Below the pieces are notes generated by a model. That model saw only the letters and a program-made list of their open reading frames with translations, made no database searches and was not told the origin of the DNA. Position numbers and translations under genes: made by a program. Shown here piece by piece: positions 47,141-56,497 of a DNA stretch of 64,000 nucleotides. How positions within the stretch are numbered: position 1 is the first letter of the stretch; every line of letters begins with the position of its first letter. Source of the stretch: Lysinibacillus parviboronicapiens (GTDB lineage: Bacteria; Bacillota; Bacilli; Bacillales_A; Planococcaceae); NCBI RefSeq assembly GCF_003049575.1, contig NZ_PYWI01000003.1, forward strand, positions 1 through 64,000. The letters run 5' to 3'.

Positions 47141-48403
47141 TTATTTACTTGATACGATTTCTGCTAAAATCTCTTTGTAATTAATACTTGGAGTATTTTT
47201 CAATTGCCTTTCCAGCTCATCAACACATAGATAAGGTATACCCTCTATTTTAGCACCGTCCCATGCTGTATTGAATATTTGCATTGAAGAATTTGCAGCT
47301 TTTTGCTCAAACCAACGGCGAAAAATATTAAAACTACTGTATGTATTTATATAATTTCCACTATTTGAAAGGACTTTTTGAAACTTTATGTTTGTTTCAA
47401 ATGTATTGGAAGATGTTGATAAATTCGCATGAGTTTGATTATTTTTAAAGCCCAGATCTTGACCAAATAGATAAATTATTTTAAAGCCCATGAACTCTAA
47501 AAGAGATATGCCTGTAGTTGCAACTGATCCTCCTGTTTCTATTAAAGGTACAGCATTGGACACTGAAAACTCCTCAGATAAAAAATAACCCTCTTGAAAT
47601 AAGATTATTTTTTTACCTTTGTGAATTTTCGTCATCCCATGATTAGCTGTAGCCATATAAAATAGTAAACCATTATATTCAGTGTGCTCTATTTGTTCCT
47701 GTACTAAGTGCGTGGGGTCAGTAATAATGATTGCATCTGGCATAATGCCTTCTTTTAACAATGTCTTTAAGGCTGAACCAACCGCTAAAATAAAGCAGGA
47801 ATCGCTAACTTCTTTTAAAGATTTGATTGTTTGATTAAGTGATGGTCCAGCTGATACTAATACCGCTTCTTCACTTTTCGCTATTCCTTCAAATTTTCTC
47901 ATAAAAAAATGTGAATTCGTTAGATTGGCTAAGAAATTCTTTTGCATAATTTCACTATCACTTTGAAAGGACATTTGTCTTAATTTAATATCTTCCAAAG
48001 ACGTAAACAATGGATGGGCTGTGCCTATTGCCTTTAGCCATTGCAACGGAATAATAAACTGTGTTTCATTCAATATAATATTTTTTAGATAGTCTTTGTC
48101 ACTAATAATATTTATACGTTTATCATCTAAAATATTTGTAGCACCAAACTCTCTACATAATTCTAGTTCTTCCTTATCCGCAAGAACAACATAAATAGTA
48201 GAAGTCGGATTACTAATTAGAAGTGCCTCTACATGATAACCAAGGCCAAGACCGAATAAAATAAATTGTTTAGACTGTATTTCAAGTTCTTTTTCAATAA
48301 ATTTCTCTACATCTTGTTTTGGGTGATATTTACTATAAAGGTAAATCCCATTAAGTCGAAGCGTGTATGACCCATCTTTTGCATATTCTACTATCCAATC
48401 CAT
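47141..48403 (-). CDS. maf: Maf-type flagellin glycosyltransferase (short)
   Basis: A 420-residue DUF115/Maf protein: FILFGLGLGYHVEAL near 48, VLVSAGPSLNQTIKSL near 180, ILAVGSALKTLLKEGIMPDA, TGGSVATTGISLLEF and YLFGQDLGF. It lacks the long helical C-terminus of the other two Mafs. Expected to transfer a CMP-nonulosonate, most likely legionaminate given its neighbours, onto flagellin. Its start overlaps the stop of the 115-residue gene (TAATG), implying coupled synthesis. Confidence 0.85.
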   Translation of the reverse strand: MDWIVEYAKDGSYTLRLNGIYLYSKYHPKQDVEKFIEKELEIQSKQFILFGLGLGYHVEALLISNPTSTIYVVLADKEELELCREFGATNILDDKRINIISDKDYLKNIILNETQFIIPLQWLKAIGTAHPLFTSLEDIKLRQMSFQSDSEIMQKNFLANLTNSHFFMRKFEGIAKSEEAVLVSAGPSLNQTIKSLKEVSDSCFILAVGSALKTLLKEGIMPDAIIITDPTHLVQEQIEHTEYNGLLFYMATANHGMTKIHKGKKIILFQEGYFLSEEFSVSNAVPLIETGGSVATTGISLLEFMGFKIIYLFGQDLGFKNNQTHANLSTSSNTFETNIKFQKVLSNSGNYINTYSSFNIFRRWFEQKAANSSMQIFNTAWDGAKIEGIPYLCVDELERQLKNTPSINYKEILAEIVSSK

Positions 48404-48750
48404 TAATTTGGTTGTACCTCAATTACTATTGCTTCTTCAAAGAAAGGGGTAATCTCATATTCAAAAATATCTGCTACTAATACATAATCCTGCATTTCAA
48501 GGCCTGAATTAATTTCTTCTAAAAACTCTCGAATCTTTTCAATTTGTATATCAACTTTTATATCATTTAATTTTAATAGTTCACTAACCTCTAATAGCCA
48601 TGACATGCCTTCAGAAAATTCCAAGACCATTTTCAATGCGCTAGCTATTTGGTCCGTTCTTAAATATCCAGCTATTTCTTGGCTTCCAATAGCTACTCTT
48701 GGTAAATATTCATTAAAACTTTGAATCGTATCCATTAAGATTTCTGTCAT
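48403..48750 (-). CDS. Small acidic helical protein between two maf genes
   Basis: 115 residues, strongly acidic, with no signal peptide or membrane segment. Segments such as IASALKMVLEFSEGMSWLLEV and VDIQIEKIREFLEEINSGL suggest a helical bundle. I recognise no family with confidence. It lies 16 bases from one maf gene and shares a base with the start of the other. A Maf partner, substrate adaptor or chaperone is plausible from context only. Confidence 0.75.
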   Translation of the reverse strand: MTEILMDTIQSFNEYLPRVAIGSQEIAGYLRTDQIASALKMVLEFSEGMSWLLEVSELLKLNDIKVDIQIEKIREFLEEINSGLEMQDYVLVADIFEYEITPFFEEAIVIEVQPN

Positions 48751-48766
48751 TATTAATCCTCACTCT

Positions 48767-50509
48767 TCATTTTATTAATTTTTCATTACCTATTCGTTTA
48801 ACAACATTTTCAGTATAGATTTTTGATTTATTTGTTGCCTCTAACAATTTACTATAGAGTGTCTTCGTTTGATTAAATACTCTAGTATATTTTTCAGTAG
48901 CTGTTTCATTCTCTTTTTCTAAAAAACCTTTTAACACCTCTAAGGTAATTGGGGTTACAATAAAATCCATCTGCACTTTTGAAAAACGATTAGCAATTTC
49001 TTTATCCACTTTATTCAGCTTTTTTAGCGTTTTATTATTAAAAACCGTATTGGATCCATTGTTTTCCAACGCTGTTAATCCCTTTGATAAATATTTTATT
49101 ATTTGAACGTAATCTTCTAGCTCAGCTTCTAACAATTCCTTCAATTTTTCCCATTCATCTTGAGAAACTTTATAGGCATGATCTTCAATTCTTTTCACTT
49201 TTTTCGGAAGTTCTTCTTGAACATATTCTTCACAAAAATCCTTAAATGATTTTTGTTCAAAGCCTTTCAATCGAACTCCCCCCTCTGTACAATTGAAGAC
49301 AATATTTTTAGGAGGATAATTCTCAATCATTTGCTCGAACGTTATCCTCATAGAATTAAACACTGAGCTTGTCCAAACTGCCTCACCATCAAAGCCATCT
49401 ACTGTAAACATGTTGTCACTTTTCTTCCAACTCTCTTCAATACGTTCAGCTTGTTTGTTATTGGCAGCATGTGTTTGATTATTCGTATAAGCTAAATCTT
49501 GACCAATTAAAGCAATTGGACCACTAGATATATATTGTGCGAGACTATAAGCATACTGTGCAATACTACCTCCACCAACTATGGTAGGTAAATTCAGACC
49601 TATCTTTTCAGTTAAATAACGATGAATAGCTTTATCGGAGTTAGCCGTAAAGGCATAACCTCTATTCCCAAACTTCTTTCTAATTCCCGGATGATTAAAA
49701 ACTGAATAGAATAACTTAGATCCATTTAATTCCAATTCCCTAAATTGATCATAACTTTCTTCAGCTCCGTCAATTGAAGCTACATAGTCAGGTTCAATTC
49801 CATAATGAAGGACAGAGTTAATTGTTGATCCGGCTGCAATAATTATGACATTATCTTGAATTTTTTTTAGTAACGGTAATTGCTTTGTAAGAGACGGACC
49901 GCCCGAGGCAATAATAACCGGACATGAATACGCTTGCTCTAATTTTACTAGGTTCCGATCTTCAAACAAAGAAATCAGATTTTCACTGAAGTTTTTCTGC
50001 CATATTTCGGAATAACTAAAAATTGTAACTTCATTGACCATGTTTGATTTTTGTATATCTTTCACCTTTTTTAAAATCTGCAAATAAAACTCTGGAAATA
50101 ATTTTTCATAGTTTGGTGAACAGATAATTTTAAAGGTATTTTGAAAATCTACTGATTTAATATTATCTATTATATTGTCTAACTTATTAATATACTTACT
50201 ATTATACAAAAATTTATCTAGCCCTTTTTCACTATGTTCAGCTTGCACCTCTAATAGAGAATCATCAAATAAAGGATCAATGATGATTAACAGCTCATTA
50301 TATTTAAATTTCTCTTTTAAACTATCTACAATATAGCCTAATCCATACCCAAATAAGATATGTATATGATGTGGTTCATAGTGGTTTTCTGCGAATCTAT
50401 CTGCCTCTATTATAGGATTGTATTTACTATGTAAAAAATAATCATTGACTTTTAACGTCATATTCCCTAATTTTGTTTCAAATGTTTCAATAATAAATTG
50501 ATTCTGCAT
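48767..50509 (-). CDS. maf: Maf-type flagellin glycosyltransferase
   Basis: A 580-residue DUF115/Maf protein. HILFGYGLGYIVDSL near 50, VIIASGGPSLTKQLPLL near 200, VGGGSIAQYAYSLAQ and IALIGQDLAYTNNQTHAA are family motifs; a charged helical tail follows from about 430. It is first in the leg operon, with AAGAGGTG before the ATG. Two Mafs beside a leg pathway plus a third near pseB suggest separate enzymes for Leg and Pse or for different flagellin sites. Confidence 0.88.
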   Translation of the reverse strand: MQNQFIIETFETKLGNMTLKVNDYFLHSKYNPIIEADRFAENHYEPHHIHILFGYGLGYIVDSLKEKFKYNELLIIIDPLFDDSLLEVQAEHSEKGLDKFLYNSKYINKLDNIIDNIKSVDFQNTFKIICSPNYEKLFPEFYLQILKKVKDIQKSNMVNEVTIFSYSEIWQKNFSENLISLFEDRNLVKLEQAYSCPVIIASGGPSLTKQLPLLKKIQDNVIIIAAGSTINSVLHYGIEPDYVASIDGAEESYDQFRELELNGSKLFYSVFNHPGIRKKFGNRGYAFTANSDKAIHRYLTEKIGLNLPTIVGGGSIAQYAYSLAQYISSGPIALIGQDLAYTNNQTHAANNKQAERIEESWKKSDNMFTVDGFDGEAVWTSSVFNSMRITFEQMIENYPPKNIVFNCTEGGVRLKGFEQKSFKDFCEEYVQEELPKKVKRIEDHAYKVSQDEWEKLKELLEAELEDYVQIIKYLSKGLTALENNGSNTVFNNKTLKKLNKVDKEIANRFSKVQMDFIVTPITLEVLKGFLEKENETATEKYTRVFNQTKTLYSKLLEATNKSKIYTENVVKRIGNEKLIK

Positions 50510-50527
50510 AAGTACACCTCTTTATAT

Positions 50528-50554
50528 ATATCGACTAGTATTATAAATAATCAA
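50528..50554 (-). promoter_or_regulatory. Candidate sigma-D-like promoter of leg operon
   Basis: Minus-strand GTCGATAT (50528-50535) matches the sigma-D -10 at seven of eight positions. TTGA sits 15 bases upstream. A TATAAT also occurs at about 50539-50544, so sigma-A use cannot be excluded. The maf start is about 19 bases downstream of the -10, which leaves a very short leader. Confidence 0.4.
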
Positions 50555-50594
50555 TAACCTTTATTTCAGTTTGTAGATTTTTTTATTAAATCAG

Positions 50595-51311
50595 AACCAC
50601 CAGTATAACTGGTGGTTTGCTCTGCGCGTGAAACGCTGGGGTACTGGCCCATGTCTAAAGACATCCTGAAAGGTCTGCCAACCGCACTTCGTTTCCACAC
50701 GAACCGCTAAAGCGGCTTACTTATTTTTCTTTCTCTTGATTTCTTCTGCCGTGAACGGGTCAATGAATTCTTTCATTGTCATTTGATCATGTAGGATATC
50801 TTCCTGTAATTGGTTTTTGATATACTCTTGAATCACTTTCCGATTTCGACCGACTGTATCCACATAGTATCCTCTACACCAAAATTGCCGATTTCCATAT
50901 CGATATTTTAAATTGGCATGTCGGTCGAAAATCATTAAGCTACTCTTCCCTTTTATATAGCCCATGAACGAAGATACACTTAGTTTCGGCGGTATACTCA
51001 CCAACATATGTATATGATCCGGACACGCTGTTGCTTCAATAATTTCTACACCTTTTCTTTCACACAACTGACGTAGAATTCTTCCTACATCCGCCTTGAT
51101 TTGACACTAAATTACTTGTCTTCTGTATTTCGGTGCGAAGACAATGTGATACTTACAATTCCATGTTGTATGTGCTAAACTCTTATTATCCATTTTTGGA
51201 GGCTCCTTTCGTACGAAGTCGGTTGACCAGACCTGACTTTATTGTACGATCGGAGTTTTTTTATTGTCCATAGCTAAAAGCTTTCCGGAACCCCCTGCAC
51301 AGCAGGGGGTT
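50595..51311 (-). mobile_element. IS200-like element between hag and the leg operon
   Basis: A tnpA-type gene is flanked by subterminal hairpins typical of IS200/IS605 ends: AACCACCAGT/ACTGGTGGTT at 50595-50617 and AACCCCCTG/CAGGGGGTT at 51289-51311. Such elements have no terminal inverted repeats or target duplications, so the exact borders are approximate. Its transposase carries a nonsense codon, so it is probably immobile unless helped in trans. Confidence 0.7.
50717..51193 (-). pseudogene. tnpA: IS200 transposase TnpA with in-frame stop
   Basis: From ATG at 51191-51193 the minus strand encodes MDNKSLAHTTWNCKYHIVFA and PKYRRQVI, then TAG where Tyr-Gly is expected. It resumes in the same frame with CQIKADVGRILRQLCERKG. 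The catalytic HUH motif (CPDHIHML) and the tyrosine region (IQEYIKNQL) remain. A substitution rather than a frameshift made the stop, since the frame is continuous. The open part downstream could start internally at an ATG or GTG, but without the N-terminus it should be inactive. Confidence 0.8.
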
Positions 51312-51323
51312 TTCAAAGCATAC

Positions 51324-51358
51324 AAAAAAACCCTGTTTCTTTTTTAAGAAACAGGGTT
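51324..51358 (-). terminator. Terminator of hag
   Basis: Thirteen-base arms AACCCTGTTTCTT / AAGAAACAGGGTT (51329-51341 and 51346-51358) are followed in the minus direction by a T-run. It lies 12 bases after the flagellin stop. Confidence 0.92.
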
Positions 51359-51369
51359 AAAGTTATCAA

Positions 51370-52272
51370 TTATTGTAATAATTGAAGAACGCCTTGTGGT
51401 TGTTGGTTTGCTTGCGCAAGCATAGATTGTGCAGCTTGTGTTAAGATATTGTTCTTCGTGAAGTTCATCATCTCTTTAGCCATATCAGTGTCACGGATAC
51501 GTGATTCTGCAGCTGTTAAGTTTTCAGAAGTTGTACCTAAATTGTTAATAGTGTGCTCTAGACGGTTTTGTACAGCACCTAGAGATGCACGTGTTTCAGA
51601 TACTTTTGTTAATGCTTTGTCAATAATTGAAATTGAATTATCAGCACTTTCTTGAGTTGTGATGTTGATACCAGCACCTTTACTAGCATTTGCTGCCAAT
51701 TCAGCCGCACTACCTGCAATTGCGTCGACTCCTAGAGCTGTAGCACCCATATTACCGATACTTAAGTTAATATTTTGACCAGAGTTTGCTCCAATGTGGA
51801 ATACTTTACCACCAGCATCTGTAGCTGATCCCGCATTCTCAATAGTAGCACCAAAATCACCATTTAATAACTTTTGTGTATTGAATTCAGTATCAGTAGA
51901 TATACGAGTGATTTCTTTTGATAAAGATTCGATTTCTAATTGAAGTGCTTTACGGTCACCAGTAACGTTTGTATCGTTTGCAGATTGTACTGCTAATTCA
52001 CGCATACGTTGTAGGATTGCGTGTGTTTCGTTAAGTGCACCCTCAGCTGTTTGGATTAAAGAAACTGAATCTTGAGCATTTTTAGTTGCCATGTCAAGAC
52101 CGCGGATTTGTCCACGCATTTTTTCTGAGATTGCTAAACCAGCAGCGTCATCGCCAGCACGGTTGATTTTGTAACCAGAAGATAATTTCTCAAGGTTTTT
52201 TGCAGATTGTGCGTTGTTGAAGCCTAAGTTACGGTGTGTGTTTAAAGCTGAAATGTTATGTTGAATTCTCAT
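51370..52272 (-). CDS. hag: Flagellin
   Basis: A 300-residue flagellin. The conserved D0/D1 ends are MRIQHNISALNTHRNLGFNN and LTAAESRIRDTDMAKEMMNF to QPQGVLQLLQ. The short central part (about 150-215) is rich in Ser, Thr, Ala and Asn, the expected surface and glycosylation region for the island's sugars. The frame opens at 52311, but the ATG at 52270-52272 has GGGAGG nine bases upstream and gives the canonical start. It has its own sigma-D promoter, a CsrA-type leader and a strong terminator. Confidence 0.97.
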   Translation of the reverse strand: MRIQHNISALNTHRNLGFNNAQSAKNLEKLSSGYKINRAGDDAAGLAISEKMRGQIRGLDMATKNAQDSVSLIQTAEGALNETHAILQRMRELAVQSANDTNVTGDRKALQLEIESLSKEITRISTDTEFNTQKLLNGDFGATIENAGSATDAGGKVFHIGANSGQNINLSIGNMGATALGVDAIAGSAAELAANASKGAGINITTQESADNSISIIDKALTKVSETRASLGAVQNRLEHTINNLGTTSENLTAAESRIRDTDMAKEMMNFTKNNILTQAAQSMLAQANQQPQGVLQLLQ

Positions 52273-52280
52273 TTGGAATT

Positions 52281-52323
52281 CCTCCCTGAATGTTTTTTTG
52301 TCATTCCACATCCTTGTGGAATG
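52281..52323 (-). promoter_or_regulatory. CsrA-binding leader of hag
   Basis: On the transcript a nine-base stem (52302-52310 with 52315-52323) presents AGGA in its four-base loop, giving ACAAGGATGT, identical to the core of the CsrA consensus. A second GGA lies in the Shine-Dalgarno AGGGAGG (52281-52287), about 20 bases downstream. This two-site layout is how CsrA blocks hag translation in B. subtilis. csrA and its antagonist fliW lie immediately upstream. Confidence 0.88.
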
Positions 52324-52370
52324 CTGTTGGCTTTGGTCGTATTATGTACTTCCACTGCCTTACACTATCT

Positions 52371-52396
52371 ATATCGTACCTATATAGAAATGTTTA
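52371..52396 (-). promoter_or_regulatory. Sigma-D promoter of hag
   Basis: Minus-strand TAAA (52393-52396), a 14-base spacer and TACGATAT (52371-52378) match the flagellar sigma-D consensus (TAAA, ~15, GCCGATAT). The leader to the hag ATG would be about 90 bases and includes the CsrA hairpin. Confidence 0.8.
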
Positions 52397-52495
52397 ATAG
52401 TTTTTAGCGAAATTTTATTTATTTTCAAGAAAAAATAAAAACTTACTTTTCAATTCTTATAAGAGCTCTTGAAAAGCAAGTCTTAAAAGAAAAAC

Positions 52496-52528
52496 AAAAA
52501 CGCCTATTACTCAAAAGAGATTATAGGC
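52496..52528 (-). terminator. Terminator after csrA
   Basis: GCCTATAATCTC-type arms (52502-52513 and 52518-52528, one bulge) are followed in the minus direction by five T. It ends the flgM-to-csrA operon upstream of the hag promoter. Confidence 0.78.
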
Positions 52529-52535
52529 TCAGATT

Positions 52536-52754
52536 TTATTTTCTCTTTAATTGTTCTAATAAGTTTGAAGCTACGTTTAACGCTTCCTTGTTTTGTTGTT
52601 GAATTGCTTCGAATACTTCTGCACGATGAACCGTTACTGTTTTCGGGGCCACAATGCCGAGCTTCACTTGGTCGCCTTCAACCGATAGAATTTTCACCTC
52701 TACATGGTCACCTATCATTATTGATTCGTTCTTTTTCCTTGAAAGTACAAGCAT
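52536..52754 (-). CDS. csrA: Carbon storage regulator CsrA
   Basis: A 72-residue RNA-binding regulator. [19 protein letters not shown] and [19 protein letters not shown] are canonical CsrA. The dimer binds GGA motifs in leader RNAs; its likely target is the hag leader at 52281-52323. It shares one base with the fliW stop (TAATG), as in other Bacillales, so the regulator and its protein antagonist are made together. Confidence 0.97.
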   Translation of the reverse strand: MLVLSRKKNESIMIGDHVEVKILSVEGDQVKLGIVAPKTVTVHRAEVFEAIQQQNKEALNVASNLLEQLKRK

Positions 52755-53197
52755 TATTTAACACTTCCTTCAAGAGCACTTAGCGAAAAGCGTAACGGAT
52801 AAGCCTTACTGTCACTTAATATAATCTGCTTGCCCACTTTCTTCTTCATATTAATGACAACTGGTGCAAGTAGATTCATTGTAGAGTCACTTAATTTTTC
52901 TTTTAATGTCACGATTGAATATGTAACAAGGTCCTCTTCATGCTCTACAGCGAGAACTTCGCTATCTTCCATTGAAAGATCAAATGCATAATCAGGTTTG
53001 AAAACAAATGGGTAAGCGACAATGAAACCGAGTTCAGGATTTTCAGTACCTTGTAATAGCGCAAGTGGTAAGTCTTGATCAAGAGGTAATAACACAAACT
53101 TCGTAACATCCGGAAAACCTGGAATACCTTCTGGAAATGTTATAACATCCTCGTTCGTTATTTCTACTTCTCCTAAAAATTTCGTTATGATTTTCAT
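52754..53197 (-). CDS. fliW: Flagellar assembly factor FliW
   Basis: 147 residues. FliW binds flagellin and CsrA in a partner-switching loop: free flagellin takes FliW off CsrA, and CsrA then blocks hag translation. [20 protein letters not shown] near residue 22 and the [11 protein letters not shown] end are family-typical. It lies between the DUF6470 gene and csrA, the standard order. Confidence 0.95.
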   Translation of the reverse strand: MKIITKFLGEVEITNEDVITFPEGIPGFPDVTKFVLLPLDQDLPLALLQGTENPELGFIVAYPFVFKPDYAFDLSMEDSEVLAVEHEEDLVTYSIVTLKEKLSDSTMNLLAPVVINMKKKVGKQIILSDSKAYPLRFSLSALEGSVK

Positions 53198-53214
53198 ATT
53201 GTTAATGTGCTCCT

Positions 53215-53778
53215 TTATACAATCACGTCAGTTTGAACAGATGGTCTTTGTACCATTGTACCAGTTACTTTTCCAGGTGTGTATTCATGAATTGGTTTGT
53301 TCACTTTTGCGTCAATTTTTGGTTCTCTTCTTTGAATATTGATATCAGTTGTACCTGGTGTATAATCAATTTTTACTGAGCCAATTGATGGCACAAATTT
53401 AATGTTGAATTGGACGCGATGGGGACCGTGATTTTGTTTCGCGATATTTTGGATAGTTGCACGTCCTTGGTCTTTACCGGCGCTTTCCATCATTTGACGT
53501 CCCTCTCTTGCTCTACGTGCCATCCCTTGTAGAGCCTCTTGTTTACCTTTTTGTGCATAATTGGCACTTGATTCAAGTGGACCTATTAAACCTAAGTCCC
53601 GTCTTGCCTGTGAAGAATCAATACGAAGCGCACCACGCGTCGTATGTATTTCAAGAATTGCTGCTGGCTGTTCGATATGTTGCGTTGCTCTGGGTTGTTT
53701 AATGTACTGCTTCGGTTTGGAAATATCAAGATCCCTTTGCGCATCGGTCGTACGAATTTGAATTTGTGGGAGTCTCAT
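53215..53778 (-). CDS. DUF6470 / YviE-like flagellar-region protein
   Basis: A 187-residue protein that starts [19 protein letters not shown] and contains the [16 protein letters not shown] stretch. This matches the YviE/DUF6470 proteins found between flgL and fliW in Bacillus. Function is unknown; no signal peptide or membrane segment is visible. It is rich in Gln and Arg with predicted strands at both ends. A GGAG site precedes the ATG. Confidence 0.85.
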   Translation of the reverse strand: MRLPQIQIRTTDAQRDLDISKPKQYIKQPRATQHIEQPAAILEIHTTRGALRIDSSQARRDLGLIGPLESSANYAQKGKQEALQGMARRAREGRQMMESAGKDQGRATIQNIAKQNHGPHRVQFNIKFVPSIGSVKIDYTPGTTDINIQRREPKIDAKVNKPIHEYTPGKVTGTMVQRPSVQTDVIV

Positions 53779-53835
53779 TTACTCCTCTCCTTTCAAGAAA
53801 AGCGTCTGAACAAATGTCCAAACGCTTTTGAATAA

Positions 53836-54759
53836 TTATCTGATAAAGTCAACTAATGTTTGTTGAATAATTTTAGAACCCACCGATAAAGCAGCCTGAT
53901 GAATTGATTCATGTGTGACCATTTCAGTAATAGCTTTTGAATAATCAACAGACTCGTTATCTCGCAATTGCTTCGTTACATTGACCTCACGTATACCAAG
54001 ACGATTTTCCATAATCTCTACACGGTTTTGACGTGCACCGACATCAGCCTGTGCTTCAAGCACTTTGTTATGCATAGTTGTAATGTCATCATCAGTGCTT
54101 GACGATGTAACACCACCAAGTGTATCTCCAATTTCTGCGCCAGTTTTGGTTGGATCGCCTAGCACAGTAGAAATTTTCCCCATCAAATCATCTATACTTT
54201 TAAATAGATCCTTCCCAGGTGTATTCACTTGGATTTGAATACCATCATAAACTTCTATGTTTACAGAATTATTCGCACCGTTAAGCGCTGGATTAATCTC
54301 TTTTCCACCACCGGCCGCTGGCGTAAATAATGGTTGATTTGTATTCGTTCCACTAAAAAGATAGCTACCTGCTACGTTTGTGTTTGCCACATCCTGAAGT
54401 TGCTGACGGATTTGGTCAATCTCCATTTTAATTTTTTCACGTTCTTCTGGTGTATTTGTATCATTTGCAGCTTGAATAACTAGTTCACGAACACGTTTCA
54501 TTTGTTCGCCAACCTGATTAAGTGATTCATCTGTTGAATCTAACCAGCTATTTGCCGTGATCATATTTCGAGAATATTGCTCAACTTTAGCTAAATCACG
54601 GCGATAGCCCATCCCCTTTACTGCGATTACAGGATCATCTGACGGTCGAGTAATTTTAGAGCCTGAGTTTATTTGATCTTGTAGTTTGGACATCTTACCA
54701 TAACTGTTGTTTAAATTTCGTAACATATTATTTGAAAGCATTGATTGTGTTACACGCAT
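53836..54759 (-). CDS. flgL: Flagellar hook-associated protein 3
   Basis: FlgL, 307 residues, the second hook-filament junction protein, exported and related to flagellin. RVTQSMLSNNMLRNLNNSY at the N-terminus and VTHESIHQAALSVGSKIIQQ at the C-terminus are the helical D0 ends. GSKITRPSDDPVIAVKGM is the conserved loop. Follows flgK by 73 bases; GGGGG precedes the ATG. Confidence 0.96.
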   Translation of the reverse strand: MRVTQSMLSNNMLRNLNNSYGKMSKLQDQINSGSKITRPSDDPVIAVKGMGYRRDLAKVEQYSRNMITANSWLDSTDESLNQVGEQMKRVRELVIQAANDTNTPEEREKIKMEIDQIRQQLQDVANTNVAGSYLFSGTNTNQPLFTPAAGGGKEINPALNGANNSVNIEVYDGIQIQVNTPGKDLFKSIDDLMGKISTVLGDPTKTGAEIGDTLGGVTSSSTDDDITTMHNKVLEAQADVGARQNRVEIMENRLGIREVNVTKQLRDNESVDYSKAITEMVTHESIHQAALSVGSKIIQQTLVDFIR

Positions 54760-54832
54760 CTTGCAAAAACCCCCTTCTTTAAGTTGGAGAGGTGTGTCTC
54801 CGATTCACTAATACTATATTAAAAAATAAATC

Positions 54833-56422
54833 TTATAGCCCTACACGACCCATACCGTTGATAATCTTGTCTAACGTTTCATCAACAACAGTAATCATAC
54901 GTGCATTGGCATTATAGGCTTGTTGGAAGGTAATCATATTCGTCATTTCTTCATCTAGAGATACTGCGCTCATGGCGTCACGGCTATTTGAAACCATAAG
55001 ACGTTGTGATTCAAAACTTGAAAATAAACGCAGTGCTTCCTCACCATCTACACCAATCTGTCCAATAACCCCTTGATAAAATGTTTGCATAGTAGCATTA
55101 CCAATATCCGCAAACAGTTTATGTTGCATATTGGCAAGCTCGAACGCATGCTTACCATCACCTTCTTCTGCTGCACCTGAAGCTGCGGCGATAAGATTTG
55201 GATTATTTGAAATGGCGTCAGTTACTTTAATACCGCCTGCACCACTACCTTCAAAGAACTGACCACCGTTAGCTGATGGATTTATAATATTTCCTGCTGA
55301 GTCCTTTTCTTCAAGCGTATAGCCTTGTGCATGAAGTGCATTGAATTCTTTGATAAATGCATCGGCTAATTGGTCTAACTTTTTTAACGTTTCTGGATAA
55401 TAGCCCTTAATATCACCATTTGCACTTTGGTAGCCGTAGGAATTAATTAAAGATAATAATTTCCCTTTCGAAGCTTCGAAGTCTTCTTGTTTAATCGCTT
55501 GTTGTGTACTATTTACAGTACCTGCTTCATGTGCCTCTAAAGATTCTACACCTGTTAACTGCATTTCAGAGAAAATATTTGTAATATCATCCCCTGTAAC
55601 CTGACCATTTGTCCCCATGACAGTGAATTGAGCAAAATCTTTTCCATCCACTAAATCTCTTACAACACCGTCAGCACCTTTAAAAGTAATTTTCAGACTA
55701 CCCTCAGCTACATCTGAGGCTTTTCCGCCAGAAGGCATGCGCTCAATAGACACTGGGATATACTCATTTAACTTGTCTACTAAAACATCACGTACATCGT
55801 ATAAGTCATTTGGAACATGACCATTCGGCTCAACCTCTTGAATTTGTTTATTAAGGGCTGCAATTTGTTTAAGTATCGTATTAATCTGAGTAGTAGAAAC
55901 GTCAATCTCTTTACCTAAGTTACCTTGAATCATTTTTAACTGTGTATCCATATAATTAAATGATTCAGCTAAATGTTCAGCACGTCTAATGGCAACCTTA
56001 CGTGAAGCCGCATCTGCTGGCTTTGAACCAACGTCTTCTAGTCCCTTCCAAAACTGCTCAAATGCTTTATCTAAACCAAATTCAGAAGGTTCACTCATAA
56101 TATCTTCCATTTGAGAAATGGCTTTTGTTCTCGATTCCCAATAGCCAAACTTATTTGTTTCTTGGCGGAATTGACGATCAATAAATTCATCACGAATGCG
56201 TTGAATTGATCCCGCTTCTACCCCTGTCCCAAGATGTCCTGGATAAATAGGTTGGTTTAAGCCGGCTGTTGGGAAACCTGGTGTTGCTTGCATATTAACT
56301 CGTTGACGAGAATAGCCAAGCGTGTTGGCATTCGATATATTGTGTCCTGTTGTATATAACGCTGTTTGCTGTGTGAATAAACCACGTTTACTTGCTTCTA
56401 AACCCATAAATGTAGAACGCAT
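54833..56422 (-). CDS. flgK: Flagellar hook-associated protein 1
   Basis: FlgK, about 529 residues, the first hook-filament junction protein. MGLEASKRGLFTQQTALYTT with GHNISNANTLGYSRQRV is the flagellar rod/hook N-terminal motif, and MITFQQAYNANARMITVVD is the C-terminal one. The frame runs to 56464, but the ATG at 56420-56422 has AGGAGG upstream and gives the usual start (MRSTFMGLEASK). Downstream of flgN in the flgM operon. Confidence 0.96.
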   Translation of the reverse strand: MRSTFMGLEASKRGLFTQQTALYTTGHNISNANTLGYSRQRVNMQATPGFPTAGLNQPIYPGHLGTGVEAGSIQRIRDEFIDRQFRQETNKFGYWESRTKAISQMEDIMSEPSEFGLDKAFEQFWKGLEDVGSKPADAASRKVAIRRAEHLAESFNYMDTQLKMIQGNLGKEIDVSTTQINTILKQIAALNKQIQEVEPNGHVPNDLYDVRDVLVDKLNEYIPVSIERMPSGGKASDVAEGSLKITFKGADGVVRDLVDGKDFAQFTVMGTNGQVTGDDITNIFSEMQLTGVESLEAHEAGTVNSTQQAIKQEDFEASKGKLLSLINSYGYQSANGDIKGYYPETLKKLDQLADAFIKEFNALHAQGYTLEEKDSAGNIINPSANGGQFFEGSGAGGIKVTDAISNNPNLIAAASGAAEEGDGKHAFELANMQHKLFADIGNATMQTFYQGVIGQIGVDGEEALRLFSSFESQRLMVSNSRDAMSAVSLDEEMTNMITFQQAYNANARMITVVDETLDKIINGMGRVGL

Positions 56423-56497
56423 GTGAATTTCCTCCTCTAATTGGTTCATGACAAAAATAAGCAAGCATAGTATTAATCATTGCGCAGGCGTAAAAAC

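Noticed and set aside
51067-51193. Frameshift in the IS200 transposase
   Set aside because: Both sides of the stop codon are in the same frame, so it is a substitution to TAG rather than an insertion or deletion.
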